64,000 nucleotides of DNA from Paenibacillus terricola (GCF_014779765.1 NZ_JACXZA010000001.1:372001-436000), one strand, 5' to 3'. Counted from the stretch's first letter, positions 1 to 9,087 are shown. Made by a program: numbers and translations. The notes: generated from the sequence alone by a model not told the origin.

Positions 1-633
1 CATCGTGAGGTGTTGTCGTATACGGAGCAGCTTGGCATGATGAATGCACCGATGGTAACGGTCAATGGCGGAGAGATTTGGACGAGGCCGCATGTGCTGC
101 ACAGGCGCGAACTGCTCGACCCGAATACCATTCGCAATCTGCATAAGCTGGCGATGAAGTACGATGTATGGTTCTGGGCGTATTCAACGAACGGAGAGAC
201 CTATAACAAATCCAAGTGGCTAGTGCCTGCGGACTCGTATGCGGCGTATCATTGGCTGAAGTTCGGCTACCATACAGAGGATGACGAGATTCGTGAGGCG
301 ATTCTTCATGAAGCAAGAAGCTGGGGAACGCTGGAGATTACGAACTCATCCCCTTGGAATCTGGAGATGAACCCGCTTGGCGTATCGAAGGCTTCGGCGC
401 TTCGGGAGCTGTGTGCAATGCTAGGCATCGACATATCGCAGACGGTGGCGGTCGGCGACAGCCTTAACGATATTGCGGCGATCCGCGAAGCAGGCCTTGG
501 CGTGGCGATGGGCAATGCGCAGGACGAAGTGAAGCAGGCAGCCGATGTTGTCACCTTCTCGAATAATGAGCATGGTGTGGCCGAGGTGCTGCGTAAATAT
601 GTACTGAAGGCTGAGGTGCCTTTATGGTCCTAG
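1..633 (+). CDS. Cof-type HAD-IIB phosphatase, 5' end outside the window
   Basis: This is the C-terminal part of a haloacid-dehalogenase-type phosphatase of the Cof/HAD-IIB group, which usually act on small sugar phosphates or similar metabolites in the cytoplasm. The reading frame is open to base 1, so the catalytic first motif (DxD) and the true start lie to the left. Visible are the early segment with NGGEIW, which matches the 'NGA.I' stretch of Cof proteins, an alpha/beta cap region, and near the end motif IV, GDSLNDIAAI, whose acidic residues bind magnesium, followed by GVAMGNAQDEVKQAAD, very typical of the family. The last 10 bases overlap the next gene, so the two are probably co-transcribed. 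Substrate unknown. Confidence 0.9.
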   Translation, partial: HREVLSYTEQLGMMNAPMVTVNGGEIWTRPHVLHRRELLDPNTIRNLHKLAMKYDVWFWAYSTNGETYNKSKWLVPADSYAAYHWLKFGYHTEDDEIREAILHEARSWGTLEITNSSPWNLEMNPLGVSKASALRELCAMLGIDISQTVAVGDSLNDIAAIREAGLGVAMGNAQDEVKQAADVVTFSNNEHGVAEVLRKYVLKAEVPLWS

Positions 634-1109
634 AGACAATTGGCTGGATCGTCGTCATTGCGCTGTTCCTCGTTGGTATGGCAGGCGCCATCTTCCCGAT
701 ATTGCCGGGGGTAGTCGCGATATATGCTGCGTTCTTCGTGTATGGGCTGTGCATTAGCTTCTCGCCATTTGGCGTATGGTTCTGGATTATCCAGACGGTC
801 ATCTTAATCGTGTTGTTCATCGCTGACTATGCGGTCAATGCGTGGGGCGTCAAGAAGTTCGGCGGCTCCCGCGCGTCTGTCGTCGGCAGTACGATCGGCG
901 TCATTATCGGACCGTTCGTCATTCCGGCGTTCGGTCTTATCCTTGGGCCGTTCCTCGGCGCGCTGCTCGGCGAGTTATATGCGGGCTCTGACATGAACAA
1001 GTCCCTCAAAGTCGGTTACGGCTCCGTCGTCGGATTGTTCACAAGCACCGTCGCCAAGTTTATCCTTCAGCTGCTCATGATCATCCTGTTCTTCATTTGG
1101 CTCATATAA
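624..1109 (+). CDS. DUF456 family membrane protein
   Basis: A 161-residue integral membrane protein of the DUF456 family, with no known biochemical function. It has about four to five hydrophobic segments, including an N-terminal one (residues 3-25) and Gly/Pro-rich stretches such as GAIFPILPG and IIGPFVIPAFG that are typical of the family. It begins inside the end of the HAD phosphatase gene (10-base overlap), which suggests translational coupling. The ATG is preceded by a GAGG-containing stretch about 8 bases upstream. Length fits the family. Confidence 0.85.
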   Translation: MVLETIGWIVVIALFLVGMAGAIFPILPGVVAIYAAFFVYGLCISFSPFGVWFWIIQTVILIVLFIADYAVNAWGVKKFGGSRASVVGSTIGVIIGPFVIPAFGLILGPFLGALLGELYAGSDMNKSLKVGYGSVVGLFTSTVAKFILQLLMIILFFIWLI

Positions 1110-1152
1110 AATGCAACCTTTTTAACCGATATTGAAGAGGAGTGTTGTCATA

Positions 1153-1878
1153 ATGGTCAAAGTTACGGTATGGAACGAATATTTGCATGAGCATGTTCAC
1201 GAGGAAGTTCGTCAGGTCTATCCGGATGGCATTCACCAAGCGCTGGCGAAGGGCATTCAGAACGAATCGATCGAAGTTCGGACGGCTACACTTGAACAGC
1301 CTGAGCATGGTTTGACACAGGAAGTACTGGCAGATACAGATGTATTGATCTGGTGGGGACATATGGGTCATGATCGTGTGGAAGATTACATCGTTGATCG
1401 TGTGCATCAACGCGTTATGGAGGGCATGGGGCTGATCGTTCTGCACTCCGGCCACTTCTCTAAGATTTTCAAAAAACTGATGGGCACAGGCTGCGATCTC
1501 AAATGGCGTGAAGCGGGCGAGAAAGAACGCATCTGGGTCGTTAACCCTGCGCATCCAATTGCAGCTGGACTGCCTGAGTACATCACGCTTGAGCATGAGG
1601 AAATGTACGGCGAGCACTTCGATATTCCTGCGCCGGATGAGCTCGTATTCGTCAGCTGGTTCGAGGGCGGCGAAGTATTCCGAAGCGGCTGCACGTTCCA
1701 TCGCGGTCAGGGCAAAATCTTCTACTTCCGTCCAGGTCATGAGACGTATCCGACCTATTACAACCCGCAAGTGCTGCAAGTGATCCGCAACGCGGTTCAA
1801 TGGGCAGCGCCTTCTTGTGCAGCGGCGCCGGTACGCGGCAATCATCAACCGCTTGAACCAATCGGCGGCAAAGCGTAA
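1153..1878 (+). CDS. ThuA domain-containing protein
   Basis: A 241-residue cytoplasmic protein of the ThuA family (class I glutamine-amidotransferase-like fold), associated in other bacteria with trehalose or related sugar utilisation, with no settled reaction. Supporting stretches are [10 protein letters not shown] at the N-terminus, [12 protein letters not shown] near residue 70, and the late segment [17 protein letters not shown], characteristic of ThuA proteins. The ATG at 1153 is chosen because AAGAGGAG lies at the proper distance; a TTG 21 bases upstream would put that site inside the gene. No sugar-utilisation operon is attached here, so its role is open. Confidence 0.85.
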   Translation: MVKVTVWNEYLHEHVHEEVRQVYPDGIHQALAKGIQNESIEVRTATLEQPEHGLTQEVLADTDVLIWWGHMGHDRVEDYIVDRVHQRVMEGMGLIVLHSGHFSKIFKKLMGTGCDLKWREAGEKERIWVVNPAHPIAAGLPEYITLEHEEMYGEHFDIPAPDELVFVSWFEGGEVFRSGCTFHRGQGKIFYFRPGHETYPTYYNPQVLQVIRNAVQWAAPSCAAAPVRGNHQPLEPIGGKA

Positions 1879-1898
1879 GAAACCCTCTATCGCAGCCT

Positions 1899-1944
1899 AT
1901 AAGAATTTGTTTTTTTCGAGAAACTCGAAACCTTAAATTCTTAT
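1899..1944. repeat. 46-bp imperfect palindrome related to the hairpin inside the 11.6-kb repeat
   Basis: Outer arms ATAAGAATTT (1899-1908) and AAATTCTTAT (1935-1944) enclose an inner TCGAG-aaa-CTCGA hairpin. The same layout occurs as a perfect 21-bp-arm hairpin at 11646-11690. It lies 21 bases after the ThuA stop codon and may be a decayed copy of a dispersed palindromic repeat. A terminator role is less likely because no T-run follows the stem. Confidence 0.7.
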
Positions 1945-1976
1945 GTGGTAAAATAAAATAACGGTTATTTACATGC

Positions 1977-2059
1977 AGAAGCAATGACGGCACTGTTCGT
2001 CCATCGGCTTCCGGCGTTCAATGCCGGAGCTGTGGATGGATAGTGCCGTTGCTGCTTCT
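1977..2059. repeat. Long imperfect stem-loop, 83 nt
   Basis: Nested complementary arms: AGAAGC (1977) with GCTTCT (to 2059), ACGGCACT with AGTGCCGT, TCCATC with GATGGA, and CCGGC with GCCGG around a 7-base loop. As RNA this would fold into one long interrupted hairpin. It stands just upstream of the MITE-like element that precedes the flippase gene. Function unknown: an RNA hairpin or part of the mobile repeat cluster are both possible. Confidence 0.65.
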
Positions 2060-2070
2060 ACGCATGTTCA

Positions 2071-2349
2071 AGAGGTTGTTCAAAAAGTCCGCTTGTGATC
2101 ACGAAGTGAGACAGGAAGGGTATTCGACGTCGCAGCTTGCGTTCACCTTCGGAGTCCGTAGCCTATGCTTCCGATGCAGGTTTCCGCTGGAAACCTTGTA
2201 TCATGTATGTTTTGCCTACACTCCGTTCCTCCTGAAGTTATTTGCGATACTGCAGTGTTACTACCTGCGAGCAAATAACAGCTTCGTAAGCATAAGCTTT
2301 TCAGGTTCTCGCAATCTTCTCGGTGCTGACAACCGAACTTTTTGAACTC
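2071..2349. mobile_element. MITE-like element, copy 1
   Basis: A stretch of about 280 bp bounded by imperfect terminal inverted repeats: GTTCAAAAAGTCCGCTT near 2078 and the complement of AACCGAACTTTTTGAAC at 2331-2347. The same ends, with the conserved segment CTTCTCGGTGCTGA before the right end, bound a second element at 11613-11908. The interior has a hairpin AGGTTTCC-gct-GGAAACCT (2178-2196) inside a longer module that recurs at 48844-48876. No transposase is encoded. The element ends just before the flippase start and may supply or disturb its 5' leader. Confidence 0.7.
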
Positions 2350-2388
2350 GCACTGCAAGCAATGATGGAGAGGACGAAAACTGACGTT

Positions 2389-4023
2389 ATGCTTAAGAAG
2401 GAATCATTAATTAAAGGGACGATTATACTAGCTGCGGCTGCGCTGGTCGCGCGCGTTCTGGGCATCTTCCAGCGGGTTCCGCTCGACTACATGATGGGAA
2501 CAGGCGGCGGTGCAGCGCTTTCTATTGCCAACAATGTGTATATGTGGCTGCTCGTCATTGCAACGGGCGGCATTCCGAGCGCAATCAGCAAGATGGTATC
2601 CGAACGCCATGCGCTCGGCAAGGCAGGGGAGGCGCAGCGAGTTTACAAAGCTGCGTTGTTGTTCGGCGTCATTACTGGCGCTGTGCTTGCGCTTCTGTTG
2701 TATGTGATCGCGCCTTGGTACACGCGCCATGTAGCCAAGCTGCCGATGGCGGATGCATCTGTTCAGGCGATTGCGCCAGCACTGTTGTTGTTCCCGACCA
2801 TTGCGATGATGCGCGGTTACTTCCAGGGTCGGCAGCTGATGGCGGCCGGCGGCATTTCTCAGATCATCGAACAATTTCTGCGGGTGATCGTAGGCGTCGG
2901 TCTTGCAGTTTCCGTTGTGGCAGCAGGCTGGGGAGACCGTTGGATTGCAGCTGCGGCCTCATTCGGCAGCTTCATCGGCGGCATTGGCGCATTGTGCGTC
3001 ATGATCTGGTACGGGCGTAAGCTTGGCAGACAGGATGCGGCGGAGGTTCGTGCAGGGCGTCTGCGGTTCGAACGCTCCAACCTGTCGTTCAAATCGATCT
3101 ATAAAGAAATATTCATGATGTCACTGCCAATTGTCGTAACAGCAATGACTGTCAACCTGGTTTATATGTTCGATACCTCGTTCCTCATTCGATTGAGCGG
3201 AGACTTCTATACCGAATTGACAGCCAAGCATGCGCTCGATGCGTTTGGCTTAAGGGCAATTTCCATTGCGGGTATCCCGCCGATTCTAGCGATCGCGCTT
3301 AGCTCGTCCATTATTCCGGTTATTTCAACAGCCTTTGCGAAGCGGGATATGAATGAGGTGCAGCGTCAATCGTCGCTCGTGATGCGAATTGTAGTCTTCA
3401 CCGGTGTGCCTGCAGCAATCATTCTTTCGGTTGCGGCTTATTCGGTAACAGGACTCCTATTCAAAACAGAATCGGGCAGCGGCATCGTCGCAGCGCTGAC
3501 CGCCGGCACGATATTCCAGATCTCGATGATGACGAGCAACTCGATTCTTTACGGCTTCGGCAAGCCGAGAACGCCGATGTACAATACGCTCATCGGACTC
3601 GCCATCAAGCTTATCGGCAGTATTGCACTTGCGCCTGTTATGGGCTTGTACGGCTTTATCGTTGCATCGACGCTCTGCTTTATCGTTGTTACGCTGCTCA
3701 ATCTTCGCTCCATTCGGCAGGTCGTACCGCTTCAGACGCTGGGCGGACGCTGGGCTGGCTATCTGATCACAGTGATCGTAACTGGAGCTGCAGGATTTGG
3801 CGCGGACTATGGTGTTCGAGCTTTGCTTCTTGACGCATTGCCGGACAAGATCGTTTACTTCCTCGGCTGCTGTGCTGCCGGTGTAGCAGCTGGTGTCCTG
3901 TATGTTGTTCTGCTCGTGCTGCTGCGCGTCGTGCAGCCTGCAGATGTGCGCTCGTTCCCAGGACCGCTTCGCAAGCTCTTCGGACCGCTCATGCGGCTTG
4001 CGCCATCCGCTCAGCGGGGTTAA
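2389..4023 (+). CDS. MOP-superfamily flippase, SpoVB/MurJ-like polysaccharide exporter
   Basis: A 544-residue polytopic membrane protein of the oligosaccharide flippase / putative polysaccharide biosynthesis group (MVF/MATE fold, about 14 membrane segments). Members move lipid-linked cell-wall or spore-cortex precursors across the membrane. The N-terminus MLKKESLIKGTIILAAAALV followed by LGIFQRVPLDYMMG is typical of the Bacillales YtgP/SpoVB-like proteins. The ATG at 2389 is preferred on homology grounds; in-frame ATGs at 2362 and 2365 and a GTG inside the repeat element are alternatives. The only Shine-Dalgarno-like site, GGAGAGGA, sits 14 bases upstream of 2389, which is long, so the start is uncertain. 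It is not clear which lipid-linked substrate is used. Confidence 0.88.
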   Translation: MLKKESLIKGTIILAAAALVARVLGIFQRVPLDYMMGTGGGAALSIANNVYMWLLVIATGGIPSAISKMVSERHALGKAGEAQRVYKAALLFGVITGAVLALLLYVIAPWYTRHVAKLPMADASVQAIAPALLLFPTIAMMRGYFQGRQLMAAGGISQIIEQFLRVIVGVGLAVSVVAAGWGDRWIAAAASFGSFIGGIGALCVMIWYGRKLGRQDAAEVRAGRLRFERSNLSFKSIYKEIFMMSLPIVVTAMTVNLVYMFDTSFLIRLSGDFYTELTAKHALDAFGLRAISIAGIPPILAIALSSSIIPVISTAFAKRDMNEVQRQSSLVMRIVVFTGVPAAIILSVAAYSVTGLLFKTESGSGIVAALTAGTIFQISMMTSNSILYGFGKPRTPMYNTLIGLAIKLIGSIALAPVMGLYGFIVASTLCFIVVTLLNLRSIRQVVPLQTLGGRWAGYLITVIVTGAAGFGADYGVRALLLDALPDKIVYFLGCCAAGVAAGVLYVVLLVLLRVVQPADVRSFPGPLRKLFGPLMRLAPSAQRG

Positions 4024-4050
4024 CGGTCTTCAATAGTAGCTATCTAATAA

Positions 4051-4084
4051 GGTGGGGGTCCAAGTTGGCCTCCATCTTTTTTTA
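4051..4084 (+). terminator. Probable intrinsic terminator after the flippase gene
   Basis: GGGGGTC and GGCCTCC form a G:U-containing stem around a short loop and are followed by ATCTTTTTTT. It lies 28 bases past the flippase stop codon. Confidence 0.5.
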
Positions 4085-4213
4085 CGCTATATTTCAATCA
4101 ATTGTAATAAGAAAATTCGCCTGAGATGGTCAGAATTGTGTATATTATTTTTGCGGCATATTTGCGGTATATTGATACTTAATGCTTATTGCTATGATTG
4201 GGAGGATACAGCA

Positions 4214-5980
4214 GTGAGGAACTGGCTAGGCCGATTGAACACGCTCCGCAATCAAATTTTTCTTGGTTTCATGCTTGTAATGGTTATTGTACTGGCTTCT
4301 GCCGGATTGTTTACCTATGATCAAGTTTCCGTGCTGCTGCGCAACAATGCGGAGAAGCACATTCAACAGACAGCGGTACAGGCATCTGGCAAGCTTGACG
4401 AGCTGCTGCGCCAGATCGAGACTTTTACCGCTCAAGTTACGACGGACGGAACAATCCAACGGCTGATGATGAAGGAGCTTCAAGGGCAGCGGATCAGCTT
4501 CGAGGAACGGCAGTTGATGCAGCAGGTGGTACGCAAGCAGGAGGCCTATTCGACAGGGATACGTTCGGTTGAGCTGTACACGAATGATTATCGGATGTTG
4601 TTCCCGCTTACCGATGTCACGCTGCTCGATCGCGTATCGCCGGATTGGATTGGCCGAGCGAATCGTGATAAGGGACAGCTTATCTGGTATGGCGTGGACC
4701 CCAAATATCCAGGCGTTCTCGTTGCGATGAGGCAGGTTCGGCTGATCGACCGTTCGTTCACAGCATCGGGGTATTTGATGGTGCAGGTTGACAGAAAATA
4801 TTTTGAGCTGACCGATACGGACAAGGATAGCGGCGATAACGATGACTCTCGGGAAGCCATGGGACTTATTGACGATAAAGGGAAGGTCATTGCGTCCGAC
4901 TTCTCGTCCGATGTGGATGTGGATTCCATCCTGCTGCAAAATCAATCATCCGTAGTCATGAATGGGAAACCTTATATTGTTGTGCAGAAGCGATCCGAGC
5001 TGACAGGTTGGCGCATTCTTATTCTGACGCCGTCCGAATATGCGACGGAGGGCATCGCCGTACTGCGAACGGCTGTAATTGTTTCAGGTGCAGTTGGCGG
5101 ACTTCTGTTCCTTGTTTTAACGTTTATTTTATCCATTATGATTACGCGTCCGATTCTCCGACTTATACGTGCGATGAGGGGGGCGAAATTCGGTACGCTT
5201 AAGCCAATCCCCGTCACATCATCAACGATGGAGATCAACGAGCTGAATAATACGTATAACCAAATGGTTGTCTCCTTGAACGAGATGATTGAAGTCGTTT
5301 ATGAGAAGGAGATTATCCAGAGCAAGGCGGAGCTAAAGGCGCTGCAGGCGCAAATCAATCCGCATTTTCTATTCAATACGCTGGAAGCTTTCTATTGGGC
5401 TCTTGAGGATAAGGACGAAGAGGAGTTAGCGCAATTGGTTGTTGCGATGTCAGGCCTATTCCGATATGTCATCTCTCGTGCGGATGAGGATGAATGGGTA
5501 ACGGTCGGGGATGAGTTAGACCATGCGGAACGTTATCTTAAGCTTATGGTTATGCGGATGATGGACAGGCTGTCCTGGTCGATTGAGGTTGACGAATCTT
5601 ACCGGAGGGTGCCGATTCCGAAGCTGCTTATTCAGCCTTTAGTGGAGAATGCGATATTGCATGGCGTCGAGCAGCGGCTTGGCCCGGGTGCAGTCACATT
5701 GCGAGTAGGAGCTTCGGCCCGTGAAGGCTATACGCGGATTGAGGTAATTGATAACGGACCAGGCATGGACGCGGATAAAATCCACTCGCTATATGCGGCA
5801 ATGGAGCAGGGGCGGAACCAAACGTCAGCCAAAGGAACTGGCGTCGGGGTCGCGAATGTACAGAAGCGGCTGAAGCTCTATTACGAGTCGGAGACAGAAG
5901 GCCTAGATATTCGAAGCGAGGTCGGACATGGAACGACAATGGCATTCGAGATTCCAGATGATATATGGGCGTTAAAATGA
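4214..5980 (+). CDS. YesM-type sensor histidine kinase
   Basis: A 588-residue membrane sensor kinase. An N-terminal membrane segment (about residues 14-36) is followed by an extracytoplasmic domain of about 260 residues, a second membrane segment near 290-315, a HAMP linker (ITRPILRLIRAM), the His-kinase box LQAQINPHFLFNTLEAF with the phosphorylated histidine, and a GHKL ATPase with ENAILHGV (N box), DNGPGM (G1) and GTGVGVANVQKRL (G2). Such kinases in Bacillales usually sense carbohydrates or peptides and phosphorylate AraC-type regulators. The GTG at 4214 is chosen because GGGAGGAT stands eight bases upstream. It is followed by its regulator and a solute-binding lipoprotein, likely one operon. 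Confidence 0.92.
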   Translation: MRNWLGRLNTLRNQIFLGFMLVMVIVLASAGLFTYDQVSVLLRNNAEKHIQQTAVQASGKLDELLRQIETFTAQVTTDGTIQRLMMKELQGQRISFEERQLMQQVVRKQEAYSTGIRSVELYTNDYRMLFPLTDVTLLDRVSPDWIGRANRDKGQLIWYGVDPKYPGVLVAMRQVRLIDRSFTASGYLMVQVDRKYFELTDTDKDSGDNDDSREAMGLIDDKGKVIASDFSSDVDVDSILLQNQSSVVMNGKPYIVVQKRSELTGWRILILTPSEYATEGIAVLRTAVIVSGAVGGLLFLVLTFILSIMITRPILRLIRAMRGAKFGTLKPIPVTSSTMEINELNNTYNQMVVSLNEMIEVVYEKEIIQSKAELKALQAQINPHFLFNTLEAFYWALEDKDEEELAQLVVAMSGLFRYVISRADEDEWVTVGDELDHAERYLKLMVMRMMDRLSWSIEVDESYRRVPIPKLLIQPLVENAILHGVEQRLGPGAVTLRVGASAREGYTRIEVIDNGPGMDADKIHSLYAAMEQGRNQTSAKGTGVGVANVQKRLKLYYESETEGLDIRSEVGHGTTMAFEIPDDIWALK

Positions 5981-6007
5981 TGAACGCACTAGACGAGGTG
6001 GAACGAC

Positions 6008-6796
6008 ATGAAGACGATATTGATTGCCGATGACGAGCCAAGAACGAGGGAAGGGATACGCAAGGTACTTGAGGCATGGTCGGCTGGCCGCCACCGTATT
6101 GTAGTGACAGCCAGCGGCGTCGAAGCGCTCGCATGGCTGGAGAATAATGAAGCAAGCCTGCTCATAACAGACATTCGAATGCCGGAGCTCGGCGGACTGG
6201 AGCTGGTTGAGAAACTGAAGGCAATGCCGCATCCGCCGGTTGTAATTATCATCTCAGGCCATCCGGATTTCAATTATGCACAACGCGCGCTGCAATTCGG
6301 CGTTGTGGAATATTTGCTCAAACCGCTGGATAAAGCTAAGCTGGTCGCAGCCGTAGAGATGGCGCTGAAGCGGGAAGAGGAGCTGCACCGGATTGAAAGG
6401 ATGGAGCGGCTGGTCGATGAGAAGCTGCTGGAGACGGTCGGACAGGAAAAACGGTATAACGTGCAAGTGCAAGAAGCTATCCATTATCTGGATGAGCATC
6501 TGCAGGAACCAATTACGATGCGCGATATCGCCGATCATCTTCATCTGAACGCTAGCTACTTCAGCGTGTTGTTCAAGGAACAGACCGGACTTACATTCAG
6601 CGAATATTTGACGCGTAGAAGAGTGCAGCGGGCGAAGGAAATGCTGTCGAACTCAGAGCTGACGATCGCAGAAATTGCTGAACGTGTTGGCTACCAGACA
6701 GCCAAATATTTCGTCAAAGTGTTCCGTACGATGGAGGATACGAGCCCAGGACAATATCGGAAGAGCGTCTCGCATCGCGATGAGACGATCGAATAA
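6008..6796 (+). CDS. YesN-type response regulator with AraC-family DNA-binding domain
   Basis: A 262-residue regulator. The receiver domain (about 1-120) carries DDE near the start, the phospho-acceptor aspartate in LLITDIRMPELGG, and the conserved lysine in YLLKPLDK. After a short linker, a C-terminal AraC/XylS domain (about 160-255) shows both helix-turn-helix units, with the family signature ELTIAEIAERVGYQTAKYF. It is shorter than many YesN proteins because the linker is short. It starts 27 bases after the kinase gene with a GAGGTGGA ribosome site and is presumably the kinase's partner. Confidence 0.92.
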   Translation: MKTILIADDEPRTREGIRKVLEAWSAGRHRIVVTASGVEALAWLENNEASLLITDIRMPELGGLELVEKLKAMPHPPVVIIISGHPDFNYAQRALQFGVVEYLLKPLDKAKLVAAVEMALKREEELHRIERMERLVDEKLLETVGQEKRYNVQVQEAIHYLDEHLQEPITMRDIADHLHLNASYFSVLFKEQTGLTFSEYLTRRRVQRAKEMLSNSELTIAEIAERVGYQTAKYFVKVFRTMEDTSPGQYRKSVSHRDETIE

Positions 6797-6821
6797 GAAC
6801 AGCGGATAAGGGGTTGTGAAC

Positions 6822-8132
6822 GTGTTCAAGAGATGGACGGCATTCTTGTTAACCCTGAGCCTCGTATTGATCGTAGCAAGTTGCAGCAGCACAGGAGGCA
6901 CTGCTGCTAATGTTTCGCCTGAAAACGGTTCCAAGACTACGATCACTTTCATGCACCTATGGCCGAGTGATATTGCGGCAGGCCAGAATCGGATCGTCAA
7001 TCAGATTGTCGATGACTACGAGAAAGAGCATCCGAATGTCAGGATTAAGCAGGATGTGCTTGATAATGAGCAGTACAAGAACAAGCTGAAGGTGTTGTCA
7101 GCCACTAATAAATTGGCGGATGTCGGCGTCACATGGGCGGCTGGATTCTTGCAGCCGTATGTCGACGGAAACCTCTTCACGCCTGTGGATGATCTGCTGA
7201 GCGGCGAGCTGAAGGATAAGTTCGTAGCAGGCACCACGGAAGCCTACGCCATCGACGGAAAGACATATGCGCTGCCTCTGGAGTTCAACATTGCACCCGT
7301 CTATTACAACAAAGCGATCTTCGAGAAATATAATTTGGCAACGCCGCAAACGTATGATGAGCTGAAGCAGGTAGTGAAGACGCTGGCTGACAATGGCGTA
7401 GCACCCATCTCGCTTGGCAACAAGGACCGCTGGATGGGTTCACTCTGGTACATGTACCTGGCAGACCGCTATGCAGGCCAAGAGGCGCTGGCCGACGCTA
7501 TTAATGGGACAGGGTCCTTCATGAACGAAGGTCTCTTGAAAGCGGCAAGCGAAGTGCAATCACTTGTCGACAGCCATGCATTCGTGAAAGGCTTCAATGG
7601 CTTATCGAACGAGGAAGCTAAGACCGAATTTCTGAACGGCAAAGCTGCGATGTTCTTGACAGGGACATGGGAGCTGCCGAACTTCACGACGAACAAGGAT
7701 ATTCCGCAGCAATTCCGTGACAGTGTCGGCTTCTTCAAGTTCCCTGCGGTCGCAGGTGGCAAGGGCAATGAGAACAGTTGGGTAGGCGGACCGGGCGTCG
7801 GATTGTTCGTTGCGGAGAACTCTAGCGTGAAGGCAGAGGCAAAGAAATTCGTAGAATATTTTATTGCCAAATGGGGTGAGCAATCGGTTACGGGAGCTGG
7901 CGTCATTCCGGCGACGAAGGTGGATACCTCGAAGCTTGAGCTGCCTCAGCTGTATATTGATCTGCTGCATGAAACGAACCAAGCCAGCAGCATCACCTTA
8001 TTCGCCGACGTTCAGATGAAAGCGAATGCGGCAGAGAAGCATCTAAATCAGATTCAAGCGCTGTTCGGCAAAGCGACAACGCCGAAGAAATTCTCGCAGG
8101 CACATGACGCAGCGATCAAGCGGGGCGATTAA
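6822..8132 (+). CDS. Carbohydrate-type ABC solute-binding lipoprotein (SBP family 1)
   Basis: A 436-residue extracellular lipoprotein. The signal peptide ends in a lipobox, LIVASC, with the cysteine near residue 20, then comes a Ser/Gly-rich tether and a family-1 solute-binding fold (TTITFMHLWP, WAAGFLQPYVD, ALPLEFNIAPVYYNKAIFEK, FLNGKAAMFLTGTWELP). Such proteins bring sugars or oligosaccharides to an ABC permease. Here no permease or ATPase gene follows; the next gene is on the other strand. The GTG at 6822 is chosen because AAGGGG is eight bases upstream; a GTG at 6816 is too close. It may deliver ligand to the adjacent kinase or use permeases encoded elsewhere. Confidence 0.9.
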   Translation: MFKRWTAFLLTLSLVLIVASCSSTGGTAANVSPENGSKTTITFMHLWPSDIAAGQNRIVNQIVDDYEKEHPNVRIKQDVLDNEQYKNKLKVLSATNKLADVGVTWAAGFLQPYVDGNLFTPVDDLLSGELKDKFVAGTTEAYAIDGKTYALPLEFNIAPVYYNKAIFEKYNLATPQTYDELKQVVKTLADNGVAPISLGNKDRWMGSLWYMYLADRYAGQEALADAINGTGSFMNEGLLKAASEVQSLVDSHAFVKGFNGLSNEEAKTEFLNGKAAMFLTGTWELPNFTTNKDIPQQFRDSVGFFKFPAVAGGKGNENSWVGGPGVGLFVAENSSVKAEAKKFVEYFIAKWGEQSVTGAGVIPATKVDTSKLELPQLYIDLLHETNQASSITLFADVQMKANAAEKHLNQIQALFGKATTPKKFSQAHDAAIKRGD

Positions 8133-8168
8133 TAGATCTAGACAATCGTATGAATGCTGAAGGCAGGA

Positions 8169-8215
8169 AGAGCCGCCCCGACGAGTCAATTGACTGAAGG
8201 GACGGCTCTTTTGTT
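8169..8215 (+). terminator. Intrinsic terminator after the two-component/SBP operon
   Basis: AGAGCCGCCCC and GGGACGGCTCT form a strong stem with one mismatch, followed by TTTTGTT. It ends the operon and faces the convergent SDR gene. Confidence 0.8.
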
Positions 8216-8247
8216 ACTTGCAGATCCGTTTATCGGATTCAATTATG

Positions 8248-8967
8248 CTATTGCGGATTTGTCGTCCAAATGCCTGCTGCTTTCACGAACACGCGCGGCG
8301 GCAGTTTCAAGGTTGCAAGCGCAAGCTCGGCAACATCCTCCGGCTGCATCATACGGTCTTCGTCGCCGATCTTGAGACCGGCGTTGACGGCAAGCTCCGT
8401 GTTAACCGTGCTTGGCGTAAGGGCAGTCACGCGAATGTTGAATTTGCGAACCTCTTGCAGCAGCGATTCCGTGAGGCCGAGAACGGCGAACTTCGATGCG
8501 CAGTAGGCGGAGCCTGTCGCGAAGCCGCGCTCGCCGGCCGTAGAAGCAACGTTGATGATGCTGCCGCTATTTTGCGCAATCATTGTTGGCAGAACGGCAC
8601 GGGATACATGATAAGTACCCATCAGGTTTACTTGAATGATCCGTTCCCACTCTGCAGGGGGCATATCGACGAGCGTGCCGAACTGAGCGATGCCCGCGTT
8701 GTTGATTAGAATATCGATCGATCCTAGCTGCTCTTTAAGCGAAGCAACGGCTGCTTCAACCTCAGAAGCGTTAGAGACATCGGCTGCCGCAATATAAGCG
8801 CGAATGCCATATGTTTGGGTAAGCGATGCTTGAAGCGCTTCTAGATCGCTGCTGCTGCGGGCGATAAGTCCGACATGTACGCCTTCCTTCGCCAGCAGCT
8901 CTGCGATCGCTTTGCCAATGCCTTTGCCAGCCCCAGTTATGATAGCTGTTTGGTTATTAAGTTTCAT
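8248..8967 (-). CDS. SDR-family oxidoreductase (3-oxoacyl-ACP reductase-like)
   Basis: A 239-residue short-chain dehydrogenase/reductase. It has the Rossmann dinucleotide motif TGAGKGIG near residue 12, the NNAG motif near 90, and the catalytic SER/TYR/LYS set with YCASK near 155. The sequence resembles the FabG-like reductases often annotated as 3-ketoacyl-ACP reductases, but the substrate cannot be read from the sequence. It is transcribed divergently from the HxlR regulator gene, with a 144-bp space holding a dyad operator, which suggests the regulator controls it in response to an electrophile or similar signal. Confidence 0.9.
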   Translation of the reverse strand: MKLNNQTAIITGAGKGIGKAIAELLAKEGVHVGLIARSSSDLEALQASLTQTYGIRAYIAAADVSNASEVEAAVASLKEQLGSIDILINNAGIAQFGTLVDMPPAEWERIIQVNLMGTYHVSRAVLPTMIAQNSGSIINVASTAGERGFATGSAYCASKFAVLGLTESLLQEVRKFNIRVTALTPSTVNTELAVNAGLKIGDEDRMMQPEDVAELALATLKLPPRVFVKAAGIWTTNPQ

Positions 8968-9069
8968 GATGATCTCTCCTATTTTGTTTTTTCATTTTTT
9001 ATTTTTGCTGGTTTCGTTTATTCTATAACATAAATGCGCCAAGGATAAGAACGTACTTCATTGTAACAT

Positions 9070-9087
9070 GGTTTCCTACAGGTAACC
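9070..9087. promoter_or_regulatory. Candidate HxlR operator in the SDR/HxlR divergent region
   Basis: An 18-bp dyad: GGTTTCCT and AGGTAACC separated by two bases, complementary at 7 of 8 positions. It lies 25 bases upstream of the HxlR start. HxlR-family dimers bind short palindromes next to their own and the target gene, so this is the most likely site; binding is inferred. Confidence 0.55.

Noticed and set aside
2323-2388. Flippase start within the repeat element (GTG 2323)
   Set aside because: The first residues would come from the MITE-like right end and do not match the family; the family start is MLKKESLIKG at 2389.
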